From: Nemopilema nomurai
Taxonomy: Eukaryota > Cnidaria > Scyphozoa > Rhizostomeae > Rhizostomatidae
DNA length: 64,000 nucleotides
Assembly: GCA_003864495.1 (NCBI GenBank)
Contig: ML133498.1
Coordinates: 209,418 to 273,417, forward strand
Reading direction: 5' to 3'
The position numbers and the translations under genes were made by a program. The notes beneath the pieces were generated by a model. That model saw only the letters and a program-made list of their open reading frames with translations. It did not search any database and was not told where the DNA came from. Shown piece after piece: positions 35,431 to 49,140 of the stretch (the first letter of the stretch is position 1; every line of letters begins with the position of its first letter).

Positions 35431-38400
35431 GCACTAGCCTCATTTTCGTCCAAGCTTCGTTTAAATTCTATCCTCGTTTTGGTGCAAAAAGCCCTAGCCT
35501 TGTTTTCGTTTAAGCCTCGTTTTCGTCCTAGTCTCGTTTCCATGCTAGCCTCGATTTGGTGCTTGGAGCTCTAACCTTTTTTTCGTTTTTTCCCCGTTTC
35601 GTCCTAACCTCGTTTTCATGCTAGCCTCGTTTTTGATGCTTAATCCCTAGCCTCATTTTTGTACTAACCTCTTTTTCATGTTAACCTCGTTTTGGTGCTG
35701 AACGTCCTAGCCTCGTTTTTCTCCTAGCCTCGTTTCCATGCTAGCCTCGTTTTGGTTCTAAAGCCCTAGCCTAGTTTTTCTCCTAGCCTTGTTTCCATGC
35801 TAGCCTCGTTTTCGTCCTTGCCTCGTTTTCGTCCTCGCCTCGTTTCCATGCTAGCCTCGTTTTGGTGCTAGAGCCCAAGCCTCGTTTTCGACCTGCCTCA
35901 TTTCCATGCTAAACTCGTTTAGTTACTAAAAGCCCTAGCCTCGTCTTCGTCCTAGCCTTCTTTCTATGCTTCCTAGCGTTGTTTCCATGCAAGCCTCAAC
36001 TTTGTGCTAGCCTTGTTTTTGTGCTAAAAGCCATAGCCTCGTTTTCGTCCAAGACTTGTTTCCATTTTAGCCTCGTTTTTTTCCTAGCCTCGTTTTGATG
36101 CTTAAAGCCCTAGCATCATTTTCGTCCTAACCTCGTTTTCATGCTAGCCTCGTTTTGGTGTTTAAAGCTCTAGCCTCATTTTCGTCCTAACCTCGTTTCC
36201 ATGCTAGCCTTTTTTTGGTGCTGAACGCCCTAGCCTCGTTTTCGTCCTAGCCTCGTTTCCATGCTAGCCTCGTTTTGGTTCTAAAGCCCTAGCCTCGTTT
36301 TCCTCCTAGCCTTGTTTCCATGCTAGCCTCGTTTTCGTCCTTGCCTCGTTTTCGTCCTAGCCTCGTTTCCATGCTAGCCTCGTTTTGGTTCTAAAGCCCT
36401 AGCCTCGTATTCCTCCTAGCCTTGTTTCCATGCTAGCCTCGTTTTTGTCCTTGCCTCTTTTTTGTCCTAGCCTCGTTTCCATGCTAGCCTCGATATGGTG
36501 CTAAAAGAAACAGCCTCCTTTTCGTTTTAACCTCGTATTTGTCCTAGCCTCGTTTCCATGCTAGCCTCGACTTGGTGCTTAAAACCCACTCTCGTTTTCG
36601 TTGTAGCCTCGTTTTGTCCTAGCCTCGTTTCCATGCTAGCCTTGTTTTGATGCTTAAAGCTCTAGCCTCATTATCGTCCTAACCTCGTTTCCATGCTAGC
36701 CTTGTTTTGGTGCTGAACGCCCTAGCCTCGTTTTCGTCCTAGACTCGTTTCCATGCTAGCCTCGTTTTGGTGCCAGCCTCGTTTTGATGCTTAAAACCCT
36801 AGCCTCATTTTCGTCCTAACCTCGTTTTCATGCTAGCTTTGTTTTGGTGCTGAAAGCTCTAGCCTCGTTTATGTCCTATACTCGTTTCCATGCTAGCCTC
36901 GTTTTGATGCTTAGTCCCTAGCCTCAATTTTTGTCCTAACCTCGTTTTCATGCTATCCTCGTTTTGATGCAAAAAGCCCTAGCCTTGTTTTCGTTTAAGC
37001 TTCGTTTTCGTCCTAGTCTCGTTTCCATGCTAGCCTCGATTTGGTGCTTAAAGCCCTAACCTTTTTTTCGTTTTTGCTCCGTTTCGGCATAGTCTCATTT
37101 CCATGCTAGCCTCAATTTGTTGCTAAAAGCCCTAGGCTCAATTTCTATTTAGCCTCGATTTCGTCCTTGCCTCGTTTCCATGCTAGTCTCGTTTAGTTGC
37201 TAAAAGCCCTAGCCTCATTTTAGTCCTAGCCTTGTTTCCATGCTAGCCTCGTTTTCATGCTAGCCTCGTTTTGATGCTTAAAGCCCTAGCCTCATTTTTG
37301 TCCTAACCTCGTTTTCATGCTAGCCTTGTTTTGATGCTTAGTCCCTAGCCTCATTTTTTGTCCTAACCTCGTTTTCATGCTAGCCTCGTTTTCGTCCTTG
37401 CCTCATTTCCATGCTTGTCTCGTTTAGTTACTAAAAGCCCTAGCCTCATCTTCGTCCTATTCTTGTTAACATGCTTCCTAGCGTTGTTTCCATGCAAGCC
37501 TCAACTTTGTGCTAGCCTTGTTATTGTGCTAAAAGCCATAGCCTCGTTTTCGTCCAAGACTTGTTTCCATTTTAGCCTCGATTTCGTCCTTGCCTCGTTT
37601 TCATGCTAGCCTCGTTTTGGTGCTGAACCCCTAGCCTCGTTTTCGTTCTAAAGCCCTAGCCTCAATTTCGTTCTAACCTCGTTTTCATGCTAGCCTTGTT
37701 TTGGTGCTTAAAGCTCTAGCCTCATTTTCGTCCTAACTTCATTTCCATGCTAGCCTTGTTTTGGTGCTGAACGCCCTAGCCTCGTTTTTGTCCTAGCCTC
37801 GTTTCCATGCTAGCCTCGTTTTGGTTCTAAAGCCCTAGCCTCGTTTTCCTCCTACCCTTGTTTCCATGCTAGCCTCGTTTCCGTCCTTGCCTCGTTTTCG
37901 TCCTAGCCTCGTTACCATGCTAGCCTCGTTTTGGTGCTAAAAGAAACAGCCTCATTTTCGTTTTAACCTCGTATTAGTCCTAGCCTCGTTTCCAAACCAG
38001 CCTCGTTTTGGTTTTAAACCCCTAGCCTCGTTTCCATGCTAGCCTCGTTTTGGTGCTAGCCTCGTTTTGATGCTTAAAGCCCTAGCCTCATTTTTGGTCT
38101 AACCTCGTTTCGATGCTAGCCTCGTTTTGGTGCTAGAGCCCTAGCCTCGTTTTCATCCTAGCCTTATTTCCATGCTAGCCTCGTTTTCGTTCTAGCCTCG
38201 TTTCCATGCTAGCCTTGTTTTGGTGCTAGAGCACTAGCCTCATTTTCGTCCAAGCTTCGTTTAAATTCTATCCTCGTTTTGGTGCAAAAAGCCCTAGCCT
38301 TGTTTTCATTTAAGCCTCGTTTTCGTCCTAGTCTCGTTTCCATGCTAGCCTCGATTTGGTGCTTGGAGCTCTAACCTTTTTTTCGTTTTTTCCCCGTTTC

Positions 38401-39400
38401 GTCCTAACCTCGTTTTCATGCTAGCCTCGTTTTGATGCTTAATCCCTAGCCTCATTTTTGTACTAACCTCTTTTTCATGTTAACCTCGTTTTGGTGCTGA
38501 ACGCCCTAGCCTCGTTTTTCTCCTAGCCTCGTTTCCATGCTAGCCTCGTTTTGGTTCTAAAGCCCTAGCCTAGTTTTTCTCCTAGCCTTGTTTCCATGCT
38601 AGCCTCGTTTTCGTCCTTGCCTCGTTTTCGTCCTCGCCTCGTTTCCATGCTAGCCTCGTTTTGGTGCTAGAGCCCAAGCCTCGTTTTCGTCCTAGCCTCA
38701 TTTCCATGCTAAACTCGTTTAGTTACTAAAAGCCCTAGCCTCGTCTTCGTCCTAGCCTTCTTTCTATGCTTCCTAGCGTTGTTTCCATGCAAGCCTCAAC
38801 TTTGTGCTAGCCTTGTTTTTGTGCTAAAAGCCATAGCCTCGTTTTCGTCCAAGACTTGTTTCCATTTTAGCCTCGTTTTTTTCCTAGCCTCGTTTTGATG
38901 CTTAAAGCCCTAGCATCATTTTCGTCCTAACCTCGTTTTCATGCTAGCCTCGTTTTGGTGTTTAAAGCTCTAGCCTCATTTTCGTCCTAACCTCGTTTCC
39001 ATGCTAGCCTTTTTTTGGTGCTGAACGCCCTAGCCTCGTTTTCGTCCTAGCCTCGTTTCCATGCTAGCCTCGTTTTGGTTCTAAAGCCCTAGCCTCGTTT
39101 TCCTCCTAGCCTTGTTTCCATGCTAGCCTCGTTTTCGTCCTTGCCTCGTTTTCGTCCTAGCCTCGTTTCCATGCTAGCCTCGTTTTGGTGCTAAAAGAAA
39201 CAGCCTCATTTTCGTTTTAACCTCGTATTAGTCCTAGCCTCGTTTCCATGCTAGCCTCGACTTGGTGCTTAAAACCCACTCTCGTTTTCGTTGTAGCCTC
39301 GTTTTGTCCTAGCCTCGTTTCCATGCTAGCCTCGTTTTGATGCTTAATGCCCTAGCCTCATTTTCCTTCTAATCTCGTTTTCATGCAAGCCTTGTTTTGG

Positions 39401-40728
39401 TGCTTAAAGCTCCAGCCTCATTTTCGTCCTAACCTCGTTTCCATGCTAGCCTTGTTTTGGTGCTGAACGCCCTAGCCTCGTTTTCGTCCTAGACTCGTTT
39501 CCATGCTAGCCTCGTTTTGGTGCTAGCCTTGTTTTGATGCCTAAAACCCTAGCCTCATTTTCGTCCTAACCTCGTTTTCATGCTAGCCTCGTTTTGATGC
39601 TTAATCCCTAGCCTCATTTTTGTACTAACCTCTTTTTCATGCTAACCTCGTTTTGGTGCTGAACGCCCTAGCCTCGTTTTTGTCCTAGCCTCGTTTCCAT
39701 GCTAGCCTCGTTTTGGTTCTAAAGCCCTAGCCTAGTTTTCCTCCTAGCCTTGTTTCCATGCCAGCCTCGTTTTCGTCCTTGCCTCGTTTTCGTCCTATCC
39801 TCGTTTCCATGCTAGCCTCGTATTGGTGCTAGAGCCCTAGCCTCGTTTTCGTTCTAGCCTCATTTCCATGCTAGTCTCGTTTAGTTACTAAAAGCCCTAG
39901 CCTCGTCTTCGTCCTAGCCTTGTTAACATGCTTCCTAGCGTTGTTTCCATGCAAGCCTCAACTTTGTGCTAGCCTTGTTTTTGTGCTAAAAGCCATAGCC
40001 TCGTTTTCGTCCAAGACTTGTTTCCATTTTAGCCTCGTTTTGTTCCTAGCCTCGTTTTCATGCTTAAAGCTCCAGCCTCATTTTCGTCCTAACCTCGTTT
40101 CCATGCTAGCCTTGTTTTGGTGCTGAACGCCCTAGCCTCGTTTTCGTCCTAGACTCGTTTCCATGCTAGCCTCGTTTTGGTGCTAGCCTTGTTTTGATGC
40201 CTAAAACCCTAGCCTCATTTTCGTCCTAACCTCGTTTTCATGCTAGCCTCGTTTTGATGCTTAATCCCTAGCCTCATTTTTGTACTAACCTCTTTTTCAT
40301 GCTAACCTCGTTTTGGTGCTGAACGCCCTAGCCTCGTTTTTGTCCTAGCCTCGTTTCCATGCTAGCCTCGTTTTGGTTCTAAAGCCCTAGCCTAGTTTTC
40401 CTCCTAGCCTTGTTTCCATGCCAGCCTCGTTTTCGTCCTTGCCTCGTTTTCGTCCTATCCTCGTTTCCATGCTAGCCTCGTATTGGTGCTAGAGCCCTAG
40501 CCTCGTTTTCGTTCTAGCCTCATTTCCATGCTAGTCTCGTTTAGTTACTAAAAGCCCTAGCCTCGTCTTCGTCCTAGCCTTGTTAACATGCTTCCTAGCG
40601 TTGTTTCCATGCAAGCCTCAACTTTGTGCTAGCCTTGTTTTTGTGCTAAAAGCCATAGCCTCGTTTTCGTCCAAGACTTGTTTCCATTTTAGCCTCGTTT
40701 TGTTCCTAGCCTCGTTTTCATGCTTAAA
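39401..40728. repeat. 660-bp tandem duplication, T1 copy B
   Basis: TGCTTAAAGCTCCAGCC starts at 39401 and 40061, and TTGTTAACATGC at 39920 and 40580, each 660 apart. The content is the same as at 9253-10580. Confidence 0.9.
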
Positions 40729-43700
40729 GCCCTAGCATCATTTTCGTCCTAACCTCGTTTTCATGCTAGCCTCGTTTTGGTGCTGAACCCCTAGCCTCGT
40801 TTTCGTTCTAAAGCCCTAGCCTCAATTTCGTTCTAACCTCGTTTTCATGCTAGCCTTGTTTTGGTGCTTAAAGCTCTAGCCTCATTTTCGTCCTAACTTC
40901 ATTTCCATGCTAGCCTTGTTTTGGTGCTGAACGCCCTAGCCTCGTTTTTGTCCTAGCCTCGTTTCTATGCTAGCCTCGTTTTGGTTCTAAAGCCCTAGCC
41001 TCGTTTTCCTCCTAGCCTTGTTTCCATGCTAGCCTCGTTTCCGTCCTTGCCTCGTTTTCGTCCTAGCCTCGTTACCATGCTAGCCTCGTTTTGGTGCTAA
41101 AAGAAACAGCCTCATTTTCGTTTTAACCTCGTATTAGTCCTAGCCTCGTTTCCAAACTAGCCTCGATTTGGTGCTTAAAACCCACTCTCGTTTTCGTTAT
41201 AGCCTCGTTTTGTCCTAGCCTCGTTTCCATGCCAGCCTCGTTTTGGTTTTAAACCCCTAGCCTCGTTTCCCTCTTAGCCTTGTTTTCTTGCTGGCCTTGT
41301 TTTGATGCTTAAAGCCTTAGCCTCATTTTTGTCCTAACCTCGTTTTCATGCTAGCCTCGTTTTGGTGCTGAACGCCCTAGCCTCGTTTTCGTCCTAGCCT
41401 CGTTTCCATGCTAGCCTCGTTTTGGTTCTAAAGCCCTAGCCTCGTATTCCTCCTAGCCTTGTTTCCATGCTAGCCTCGTTTTTGTCCTTGCCTCTTTTTT
41501 GTCCTAGCCTCGTTTCCATGCTAGCCTCGATATGGTGCTAAAAGAAACAGCCTCCTTTTCGTTTTAACCTCGTATTTGTCCTAGCCTCGTTTCCATGCTA
41601 GCCTCGACTTGGTGCTTAAAACCCACTCTCGTTTTCGTTGTAGCCTCGTTTTGTCCTAGCCTCGTTTCCATGCTAGCCTTGTTTTGATGCTTAAAGCTCT
41701 AGCCTCATTATCGTCCTAAATGCTAGCCTTGTTTTGGTGCTGAACGCCCTAGCCTCGTTTTCGTCCTAGACTCGTTTCCATGCTAGCCTCGTTTTGGTGC
41801 CAGCCTCGTTTTGATGCTTAAAACCCTAGCCTCATTTTCGTCCTAACCTCGTTTTCATGCTAGCTTTGTTTTGGTGCTGAAAGCTCTAGCCTCGTTTATG
41901 TCCTATACTCGTTTCCATGCTAGCCTCGTTTTGATGCTTAGTCCCTAGCCTCAATTTTTGTCCTAACCTCGTTTTCATGCTATCCTCGTTTTGATGCAAA
42001 AAGCCCTAGCCTTGTTTTCGTTTAAGCTTCGTTTTCGTCCTAGTCTCGTTTCCATGCTAGCCTCGATTTGGTGCTTAAAGCCCTAACCTTTTTTTCGTTT
42101 TTGCTCCGTTTCGGCATAGTCTCATTTCCATGCTAGCCTCAATTTGTTGCTAAAAGCCCTAGGCTCAATTTCTATTTAGCCTCGATTTCCTCCTTGCCTC
42201 GTTTCCATGCTAGTCTCGTTTAGTTGCTAAAAGCCCTAGCCTCATTTTAGTCCTAGCCTTGTTTCCATGCTAGCCTCGTTTTGGTGCTAGCCTCGTTTTG
42301 ATGCTTAAAGCCCTAGCCTCATTTTTGGTCTAACCTCGTTTCGATGCTAGCCTCGTTTTGGTGCTAGAGCACTAGCCTCGTTTTCGTCCTAGCTTCGTTT
42401 AAATTCTATCCTCGTTTTGGTGCAAAAAGCCCTAGCCTTGTTTTCGTTTAAGCCTCTATTTCGTCCTAGTCTCGTTTCCATGCTAGCCTCGATTTGGTGC
42501 TTGAAGCTCTAACCTTTTTTTCGTTTTTTCCCCGTTTCGTCCTTGCCTCGTTACCATGCTAGTCTCGTTTAGTTGCTAAAAGCCCTAGCCTCATTTTAGT
42601 CCTAGCCTCGTTTCCATGCCAGCCTCGTTTTGGTGCTAGCCTCTTTTTGATGCTTAAAGCACTAGCATCATTTTTGTCCTAACCTCGTTTTCATGCTAAC
42701 CTTGTTTTGGTGCTGAAAGCTCTAGTCTCGTTTATGTCCTATACTCGTTTCCATGCTAGCCTCGTTTTTGTGTTGAACGCCCTAGCCTCGTTTTCGTCCT
42801 AGCCTCGTTCCAATGCAAGCCTCGTTTTGGTTCTAAAGTTCTAGCATCGTTTTTCTCCTAGCCTCATTTTGGTGCTAGAGCCCTAGCCTTGTTTCCATGC
42901 TAGCCTCGTTTTCATGCTAGCCTCGTTTTGATGCTTAAAGCCCTAGCTTAATTTTTGTCCTAACCTCGTTTTCATGCTAGCCTTGTTTTGATGCTTAATC
43001 CCTAGCCTCATTTTTGTCCTAACCTCGTTCCGATGCAAGCCTCGTTTTGGTTCTAAAGTTCTAACCTCGTTTTCCTCCTAGCCTTGTTTCATGGCTAGCC
43101 TCGTTTTCGTCCTTGTCTCCTTTTCATCCTAGCCTTGTTTCCATGCTAGCCTTGTTTTCGTTCTTGCCTCGTTTTCGTCCTAGCCTCGTTTTCATGCTAG
43201 CCTCGTTTGGGTGCTAGAGCCCTAGCCTCGTTTTCGTCCCAGCTTTGTTTCAATTCTATTTTCGTTTTGGTGCTAATAGACACAGGCTCGTTTTCGTTTC
43301 AACCTCGTATTTGTCATAGTCTCGTTTCCATGCTAGCCTCAATTTGTTGCTAAAAGCCCTAGCCTCAATTTCGTTTTAGCCTCGATTTCGTCCTTGCCTC
43401 GTTTCCATGCTAGTTTCGTTTAGTTGCTAAAAGCTCTAGCATACTTTTCGTCCTAACCTCGTTTTCATGCTAGCCTCGTTTTGGTGTTGAACGCCCTAGC
43501 ATCGTTTTCGTCCTAGCCTCGTTCCCATGCAAGCCTCGTTTTGGTTCTAAAGTTCTAGCCTCGTTTTCCTCTTAGCCTCATTTTGGTGCTAGAGCGCTAG
43601 CCTCGTTTTCATGCTAGCCTCGTTTTCATGCTAGCCTCGTTTTGATGCTTAAAGCCCTAGCCTCATTTTTGTCCTAACCTCGTTTTCATGCTAGCCTTGT

Positions 43701-45369
43701 TTTGATGCTTAATCCCTAGCCTCATTTCTTGCCCTAACCTTGTTTTTATGCTAACCTCGTTTTGGTGCTGAAAGCCCTAGCCTCGTTTTCGTCCTTGCCT
43801 CATTTCCATGCTAGTCTCGTTTAGTTACTAAAAGCCCTAGCCTCGTCTTCGTCCTAGCCTTGTTTCCATGCTTCCTAGCGTTGTTTTCATTCAAGCCTCA
43901 ACTTTGTGTTAGCCTTGTTTTTGTGCTAAAAGCCATAGCCTCGTTTTCGTCCAAGACTTGTTTTCATTTTAGCCTCGTTTTGTTCCTAGCCTTGTTTTGT
44001 TCCTAGCCTTGTTTTTGTGCTAAAAGCCATAGCCTCGTTTTCGTCCTACCTTCGATTCTATGCAAGCATCATTTTGGTGCTAAAGCCCTAGCCTCGTTTT
44101 CTTCCTAGTCTCGTTTCCATGCTAGCAGTGTTTTGGTGCTAAAAGCCCTAGCCTCGTTTTCGTCCAAGACTCGTTTCCATTTTAGCCTCGTTTTGTTCCT
44201 AGCCTCGTTTTGATGCTTAAAGCCCTAGCCTTATTTTTGTCCTAAACTCGTTTTCATGCTAGCCTTGTTTTGGTGCTGAAAGCTCTAGTCTCGTTTATGT
44301 CCTATACTCGTTTCCATGCAAGCCTCGTTTTGGTGTTGAACGTCCTAGCCTCGTTTTCGTCCTAGCCTCGTTCCAATGCAAGCCTCGTTTTCCTCCTAGC
44401 CTCATTTTGGTGCTAGAGCCCTAGCCTTGTTTCCATGCTAGCCTCGTTTTCATGCTAGCCTCGTTTTGATGCTTAAAGCCCTAGCTTCATTTTGGTCCTA
44501 ACCTCGTTTTCATGCTAGGTTTGTTTTGATGCTTAATCCCTAGCCTCATTTTTGTCCTAACGTTGTTTTCATGCTAACCTCGTTTTGGTGCTGAGCGCCC
44601 TAGCCTCGTTTTCGTCCTAGCCTCGTTCCCATGCAAGCCTCGTTTTGGTTCTAAAGTTCTAGCCTCGTTTTCCTCCTAGCCTTGTTTCCATGCTAGCCTC
44701 GTTTTCGTCCTTGTCTCCTTTTCATCCTAGCCTTGTTTCCATGCTAGCCTCGTTTTCGTTCTTGCCTCGTATTTGTCATAGTCTCGTTTCCATGCTAGCC
44801 TCAATTTGTTGCTAAAAGCCCTAGCCTCAATTTCGTTTTAGCCTCGATTTCGTCCTTGCCTCGTTTCCATGCTAGTTTCGTTTAGTTGCTAAAAGCTCTA
44901 GCATCATTTTCTTCCTAACCTCGTTTTCATGCTAGCCTCGTTTTGGTGCTCAACCTCTAGCCTCGTTTTCGTTCTAGCCTCGTTTCCATGCAAGCCTCGT
45001 TTTGGTTCTAAAGCCCTAGCCTCATTTTCGTTCTAACCTCGTTTCCATGCTAGCCTTGTTTTGATGCTTAATCCCTAGCCTCATTTTTGTCCTAACCTCG
45101 TTTTCATGCTAACTTCAATTTGGTGCTGAGCGCCCTAGCCTCGTTTTCGTCCTAGCCTCGTTCCCATGCAAGCCTCGTTTCGGTTCTAAAAGTTCTAGCC
45201 TCGTTTTCCTCCTAGCCTTGTTTCCATGCAAGCCTCGTTTTCGTCCTAGTCTCCTTTTCATCCTAGCCTTGTTTTCGTTTAAGCCTCGTTTTCGTCCTTG
45301 TTTCGTTTCCATGCTAGCTTCGATTTGGTTCTTAAAGCCCTAACGTTTTTTTCGTTTTTGCTCCGTTTC

Positions 45370-46067
45370 GGCATAGTCTCGTTTCCATGCTAGCCTCAAT
45401 TTGTTGCTAAAAGCCCTAGCCTCAATTTCTATTTAGCCTCGATTTCATCCTTGCCTCGTTTCCATGCTAGTCTCGTTTAGTTGCTAAAAGCCCTAGCCTC
45501 ATTTTTGTCCTAGCCTCGTTTCCATGCTAGCCTCGTTTTGGTGCTAGCCTCGTTTTGATGCTTAAAGCCCTAGCCTCATTTTTGTTCTAACCTCGTTTCC
45601 ATGCTAGCCTCGTTTTGGTGCTAGAGCTCTAGCCTCGTTTTCGTCCTAGCTTCGTTTCAAGTCTATCTTCGTTTTTGTGCTAAAAGACACAGCCTCGTTT
45701 TCGTTTCTGCTCCGTTTCGGCATAGTCTCGTTTCCATGCTAGCCTCAATTTGTTGCTAAAAGCCCTAGCCTCAATTTCTATTTAGCCTCGATTTCGTCCT
45801 TGCCTCGTTTCCATGCTAGTCTCGCTTAGTTGCTAAAAGCCCTAGCCTCATTTTTTTCCTAGCCTCGTTTCGATGCTAGCCTCGTTTTGGTGCTAGCCTC
45901 GTTTTGATGCTTAAAGCCCTAGCCTCATTTTTGGTCTAACCTCGTTTCGATGCTAGCCTCGTTTTGGTGCTAGAGCCCTAGCCTCGTTTTCATCCTAGCC
46001 TTATTTCCATGCTAGCCTCGTTTTCGTTCTAGCCTCGTTTCCATGCTAGCCTTGTTTTGGTGCTAGA
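45370..46067. repeat. 349-bp local tandem pair, T2 copy B
   Basis: GGCATAG starts at 45370 and 45719, 349 apart, with the same variants as the matching pair at 15230. Confidence 0.75.
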
Positions 46068-47369
46068 GCACTAGCCTCATTTTCGTCCAAGCTTCGTTTA
46101 AATTCTATCCTCGTTTTGGTGCAAAAAGCCCTAGCCTTGTTTTCGTTTAAGCCTCGTTTTCGTCCTAGTCTCGTTTCCATGCTAGCCTCGATTTGGTGCT
46201 TGGAGCTCTAACCTTTTTTTCGTTTTTTCCCCGTTTCGTCCTAACCTCGTTTTCATGCTAGCCTCGTTTTGATGCTTAATCCCTAGCCTCATTTTTGTAC
46301 TAACCTCTTTTTCATGTTAACCTCGTTTTGGTGCTGAACGCCCTAGCCTCGTTTTTCTCCTAGCCTCGTTTCCATGCTAGCCTCGTTTTGGTTCTAAAGC
46401 CCTAGCCTAGTTTTTCTCCTAGCCTTGTTTCCATGCTAGCCTCGTTTTCGTCCTTGCCTCGTTTTCGTCCTCGCCTCGTTTCCATGCTAGCCTCGTTTTG
46501 GTGCTAGAGCCCAAGCCTCGTTTTCGACCTAGCCTCATTTCCATGCTAAACTCGTTTAGTTACTAAAAGCCCTAGCCTCGTCTTCGTCCTAGCCTTCTTT
46601 CTATGCTTCCTAGCGTTGTTTCCATGCAAGCCTCAACTTTGTGCTAGCCTTGTTTTTGTGCTAAAAGCCAGAGCCTTGTTTTCGTCCAAGACTTGTTTCC
46701 ATTTTAGCCTCGTTTTTTTCCTAGCCTCGTTTTGATGCTTAAAGCCCTAGCATCATTTTCGTCCTAACCTCGTTTTCATGCTAGCCTCGTTTTGGTGTTT
46801 AAAGCTCTAGCCTCATTTTCGTCCTAACCTCGTTTCCATGCTAGCCTTTTTTGGTGCTGAACGCCCTAGCCTCGTTTTCGTCCTAGCCTCGTTTCCATGC
46901 TAGCCTCGTTTTGGTTCTAAAGCCCTAGCCTCGTTTTCCTCCTAGCCTTGTTTCCATGCTAGCCTCGTTTTCGTCCTTGCCTCGTTTTCGTCCTAGCCTC
47001 GTTTCCATGCTAGCCTCGTTTTGGTGCTAAAAGAAACAGCCTCATTTTCGTTTTAACCTCGTATTAGTCCTAGCCTCGTTTCCATGCTAGCCTCGACTTG
47101 GTGCTTAAAACCCACTCTCGTTTTCGTTGTAGCCTCGTTTTGTCCTAGCCTCGTTTCCATGCTAGCCTCGTTTTGATGCTTAATGCCCTAGCCTCATTTT
47201 CCTTCTAATCTCGTTTTCATGCAAGCCTTGTTTTGGTGCTTAAAGCTCCAGCCTCATTTTCGTCCTAACCTCGTTTCCATGCTAGCCTTGTTTTGGTGCT
47301 GAACGCCCTAGCCTCGTTTTCGTCCTAGACTCGTTTCCATGCTAGCCTCGTTTTGGTGCTAGCCTTGTT

Positions 47370-49140
47370 TTGATGCTTAATCCCTAGCCTCATTTTTGTA
47401 CTAACCTCTTTTTCATGCTAACCTCGTTTTGGTGCTGAACGCCCTAGCCTCGTTTTTGTCCTAGCCTCGTTTCCATGCTAGCCTCGTTTTGGTTCTAAAG
47501 CCCTAGCCTAGTTTTCCTCCTAGCCTTGTTTCCATGCCAGCCTCGTTTTCGTCCTTGCCTCGTTTTCGTCCTATCCTCGTTTCCATGCTAGCCTCGTATT
47601 GGTGCTAGAGCCCTAGCCTCGTTTTCGTTCTAGCCTCATTTCCATGCTAGTCTCGTTTAGTTACTAAAAGCCCTAGCCTCGTCTTCGTCCTAGCCTTGTT
47701 AACATGCTTCCTAGCGTTGTTTCCATGCAAGCCTCAACTTTGTGCTAGCCTTGTTTTTGTGCTAAAAGCCATAGCCTCGTTTTCGTCCAAGACTTGTTTC
47801 CATTTTAGCCTCGTTTTGTTCCTAGCCTCGTTTTCATGCTTAAAGCCCTAGCATCATTTTCGTCCTAACCTCGTTTTCATGCTAGCCTCGTTTTGGTGCT
47901 GAACCCCTAGCCTCGTTTTCGTTCTAAAGCCCTAGCCTCAATTTCGTTCTAACCTCGTTTTCATGCTAGCCTTGTTTTGGTGCTTAAAGCTCTAGCCTCA
48001 TTTTCGTCCTAACTTCATTTCCATGCTAGCCTTGTTTTGGTGCTGAACGCCCTAGCCTCGTTTTTGTCCTAGCCTCGTTTCTATGCTAGCCTCGTTTTGG
48101 TTCTAAAGCCCTAGCCTCGTTTTCCTCCTAGCCTTGTTTCCATGCTAGCCTCGTTTCCGTCCTTGCCTCGTTTTCGTCCTAGCCTCGTTACCATGCTAGC
48201 CTCGTTTTGGTGCTAAAAGAAACAGCCTCATTTTCGTTTTAACCTCGTATTAGTCCTAGCCTCGTTTCCAAACTAGCCTCGATTTGGTGCTTAAAACCCA
48301 CTCTCGTTTTCGTTATAGCCTCGTTTTGTCCTAGCCTCGTTTCCATGCCAGCCTCGTTTTGGTTTTAAACCCCTAGCCTCGTTTCCCTCTTAGCCTTGTT
48401 TTCTTGCTGGCTTTGTTTTGATGCTTAAAGCCCTAGCCTCATTTTTGTCCTAACCTCGTTTTCATGCTAGCCTCGTTTTGGTGCTGAACGCCCTAGCCTC
48501 GTTTTCGTCCTAGCCTCGTTTCCATGCTAGCCTCGTTTTGGTTCTAAAGCCCTAGCCTCGTATTCCTCCTAGCCTTGTTTCCATGCTAGCCTCGTTTTTG
48601 TCCTTGCCTCTTTTTTGTCCTAGCCTCGTTTCCATGCTAGCCTCGATATGGTGCTAAAAGAAACAGCCTCCTTTTCGTTTTAACCTCGTATTTGTCCTAG
48701 CCTCGTTTCCATGCTAGCCTCGACTTGGTGCTTAAAACCCACTCTCGTTTTCGTTGTAGCCTCGTTTTGTCCTAGCCTCGTTTCCATGCTAGCCTTGTTT
48801 TGATGCTTAAAGCTCTAGCCTCATTATCGTCCTAACCTCGTTTCCATGCTAGCCTTGTTTTGGTGCTGAACGCCCTAGCCTCGTTTTCGTCCTAGACTCG
48901 TTTCCATGCTAGCCTCGTTTTGGTGCCAGCCTCGTTTTGATGCTTAAAACCCTAGCCTCATTTTCGTCCTAACCTCGTTTTCATGCTAGCTTTGTTTTGG
49001 TGCTGAAAGCTCTAGCCTCGTTTTTGTCCTATACTCGTTTCCATGCTAGCCTCGTTTTGATGCTTAGTCCCTAGCCTCAATTTTTGTCCTAACCTCGTTT
49101 TCATGCTATCCTCGTTTTGATGCAAAAAGCCCTAGCCTTG
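47370..49140. repeat. ~1.8-kb segment present in copy B, absent in copy A
   Basis: Offsets between T2 copies jump from about 30136 (17101 with 47237) to about 31942 (17404 with 49346). The segment contains one TTGTTAACATGC module (47697), one block-start motif (47846) and a 441-bp pair (48208/48649). In copy A the corresponding join falls near 17215 inside the noisy stretch, so the absence there may be an assembly collapse and not a biological deletion. Confidence 0.7.

Larger units (their letters stand above)
30146..40729. repeat. Higher-order block T1, copy B
   Basis: This block aligns to 1-10581 along its entire length at an offset of 30145 to 30148, differing only by scattered single-base changes. 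Examples are an extra C in GCCATCATT near 30150 and GATTTGCCC near 34926, where T1 copy A has a longer GATGCTTAAAGCCC. It carries the T1-specific short forms near 30212, 30391 and 31994 and lacks the same unit near 32.54 kb. It ends with the duplicated 660-bp unit. Confidence 0.85.
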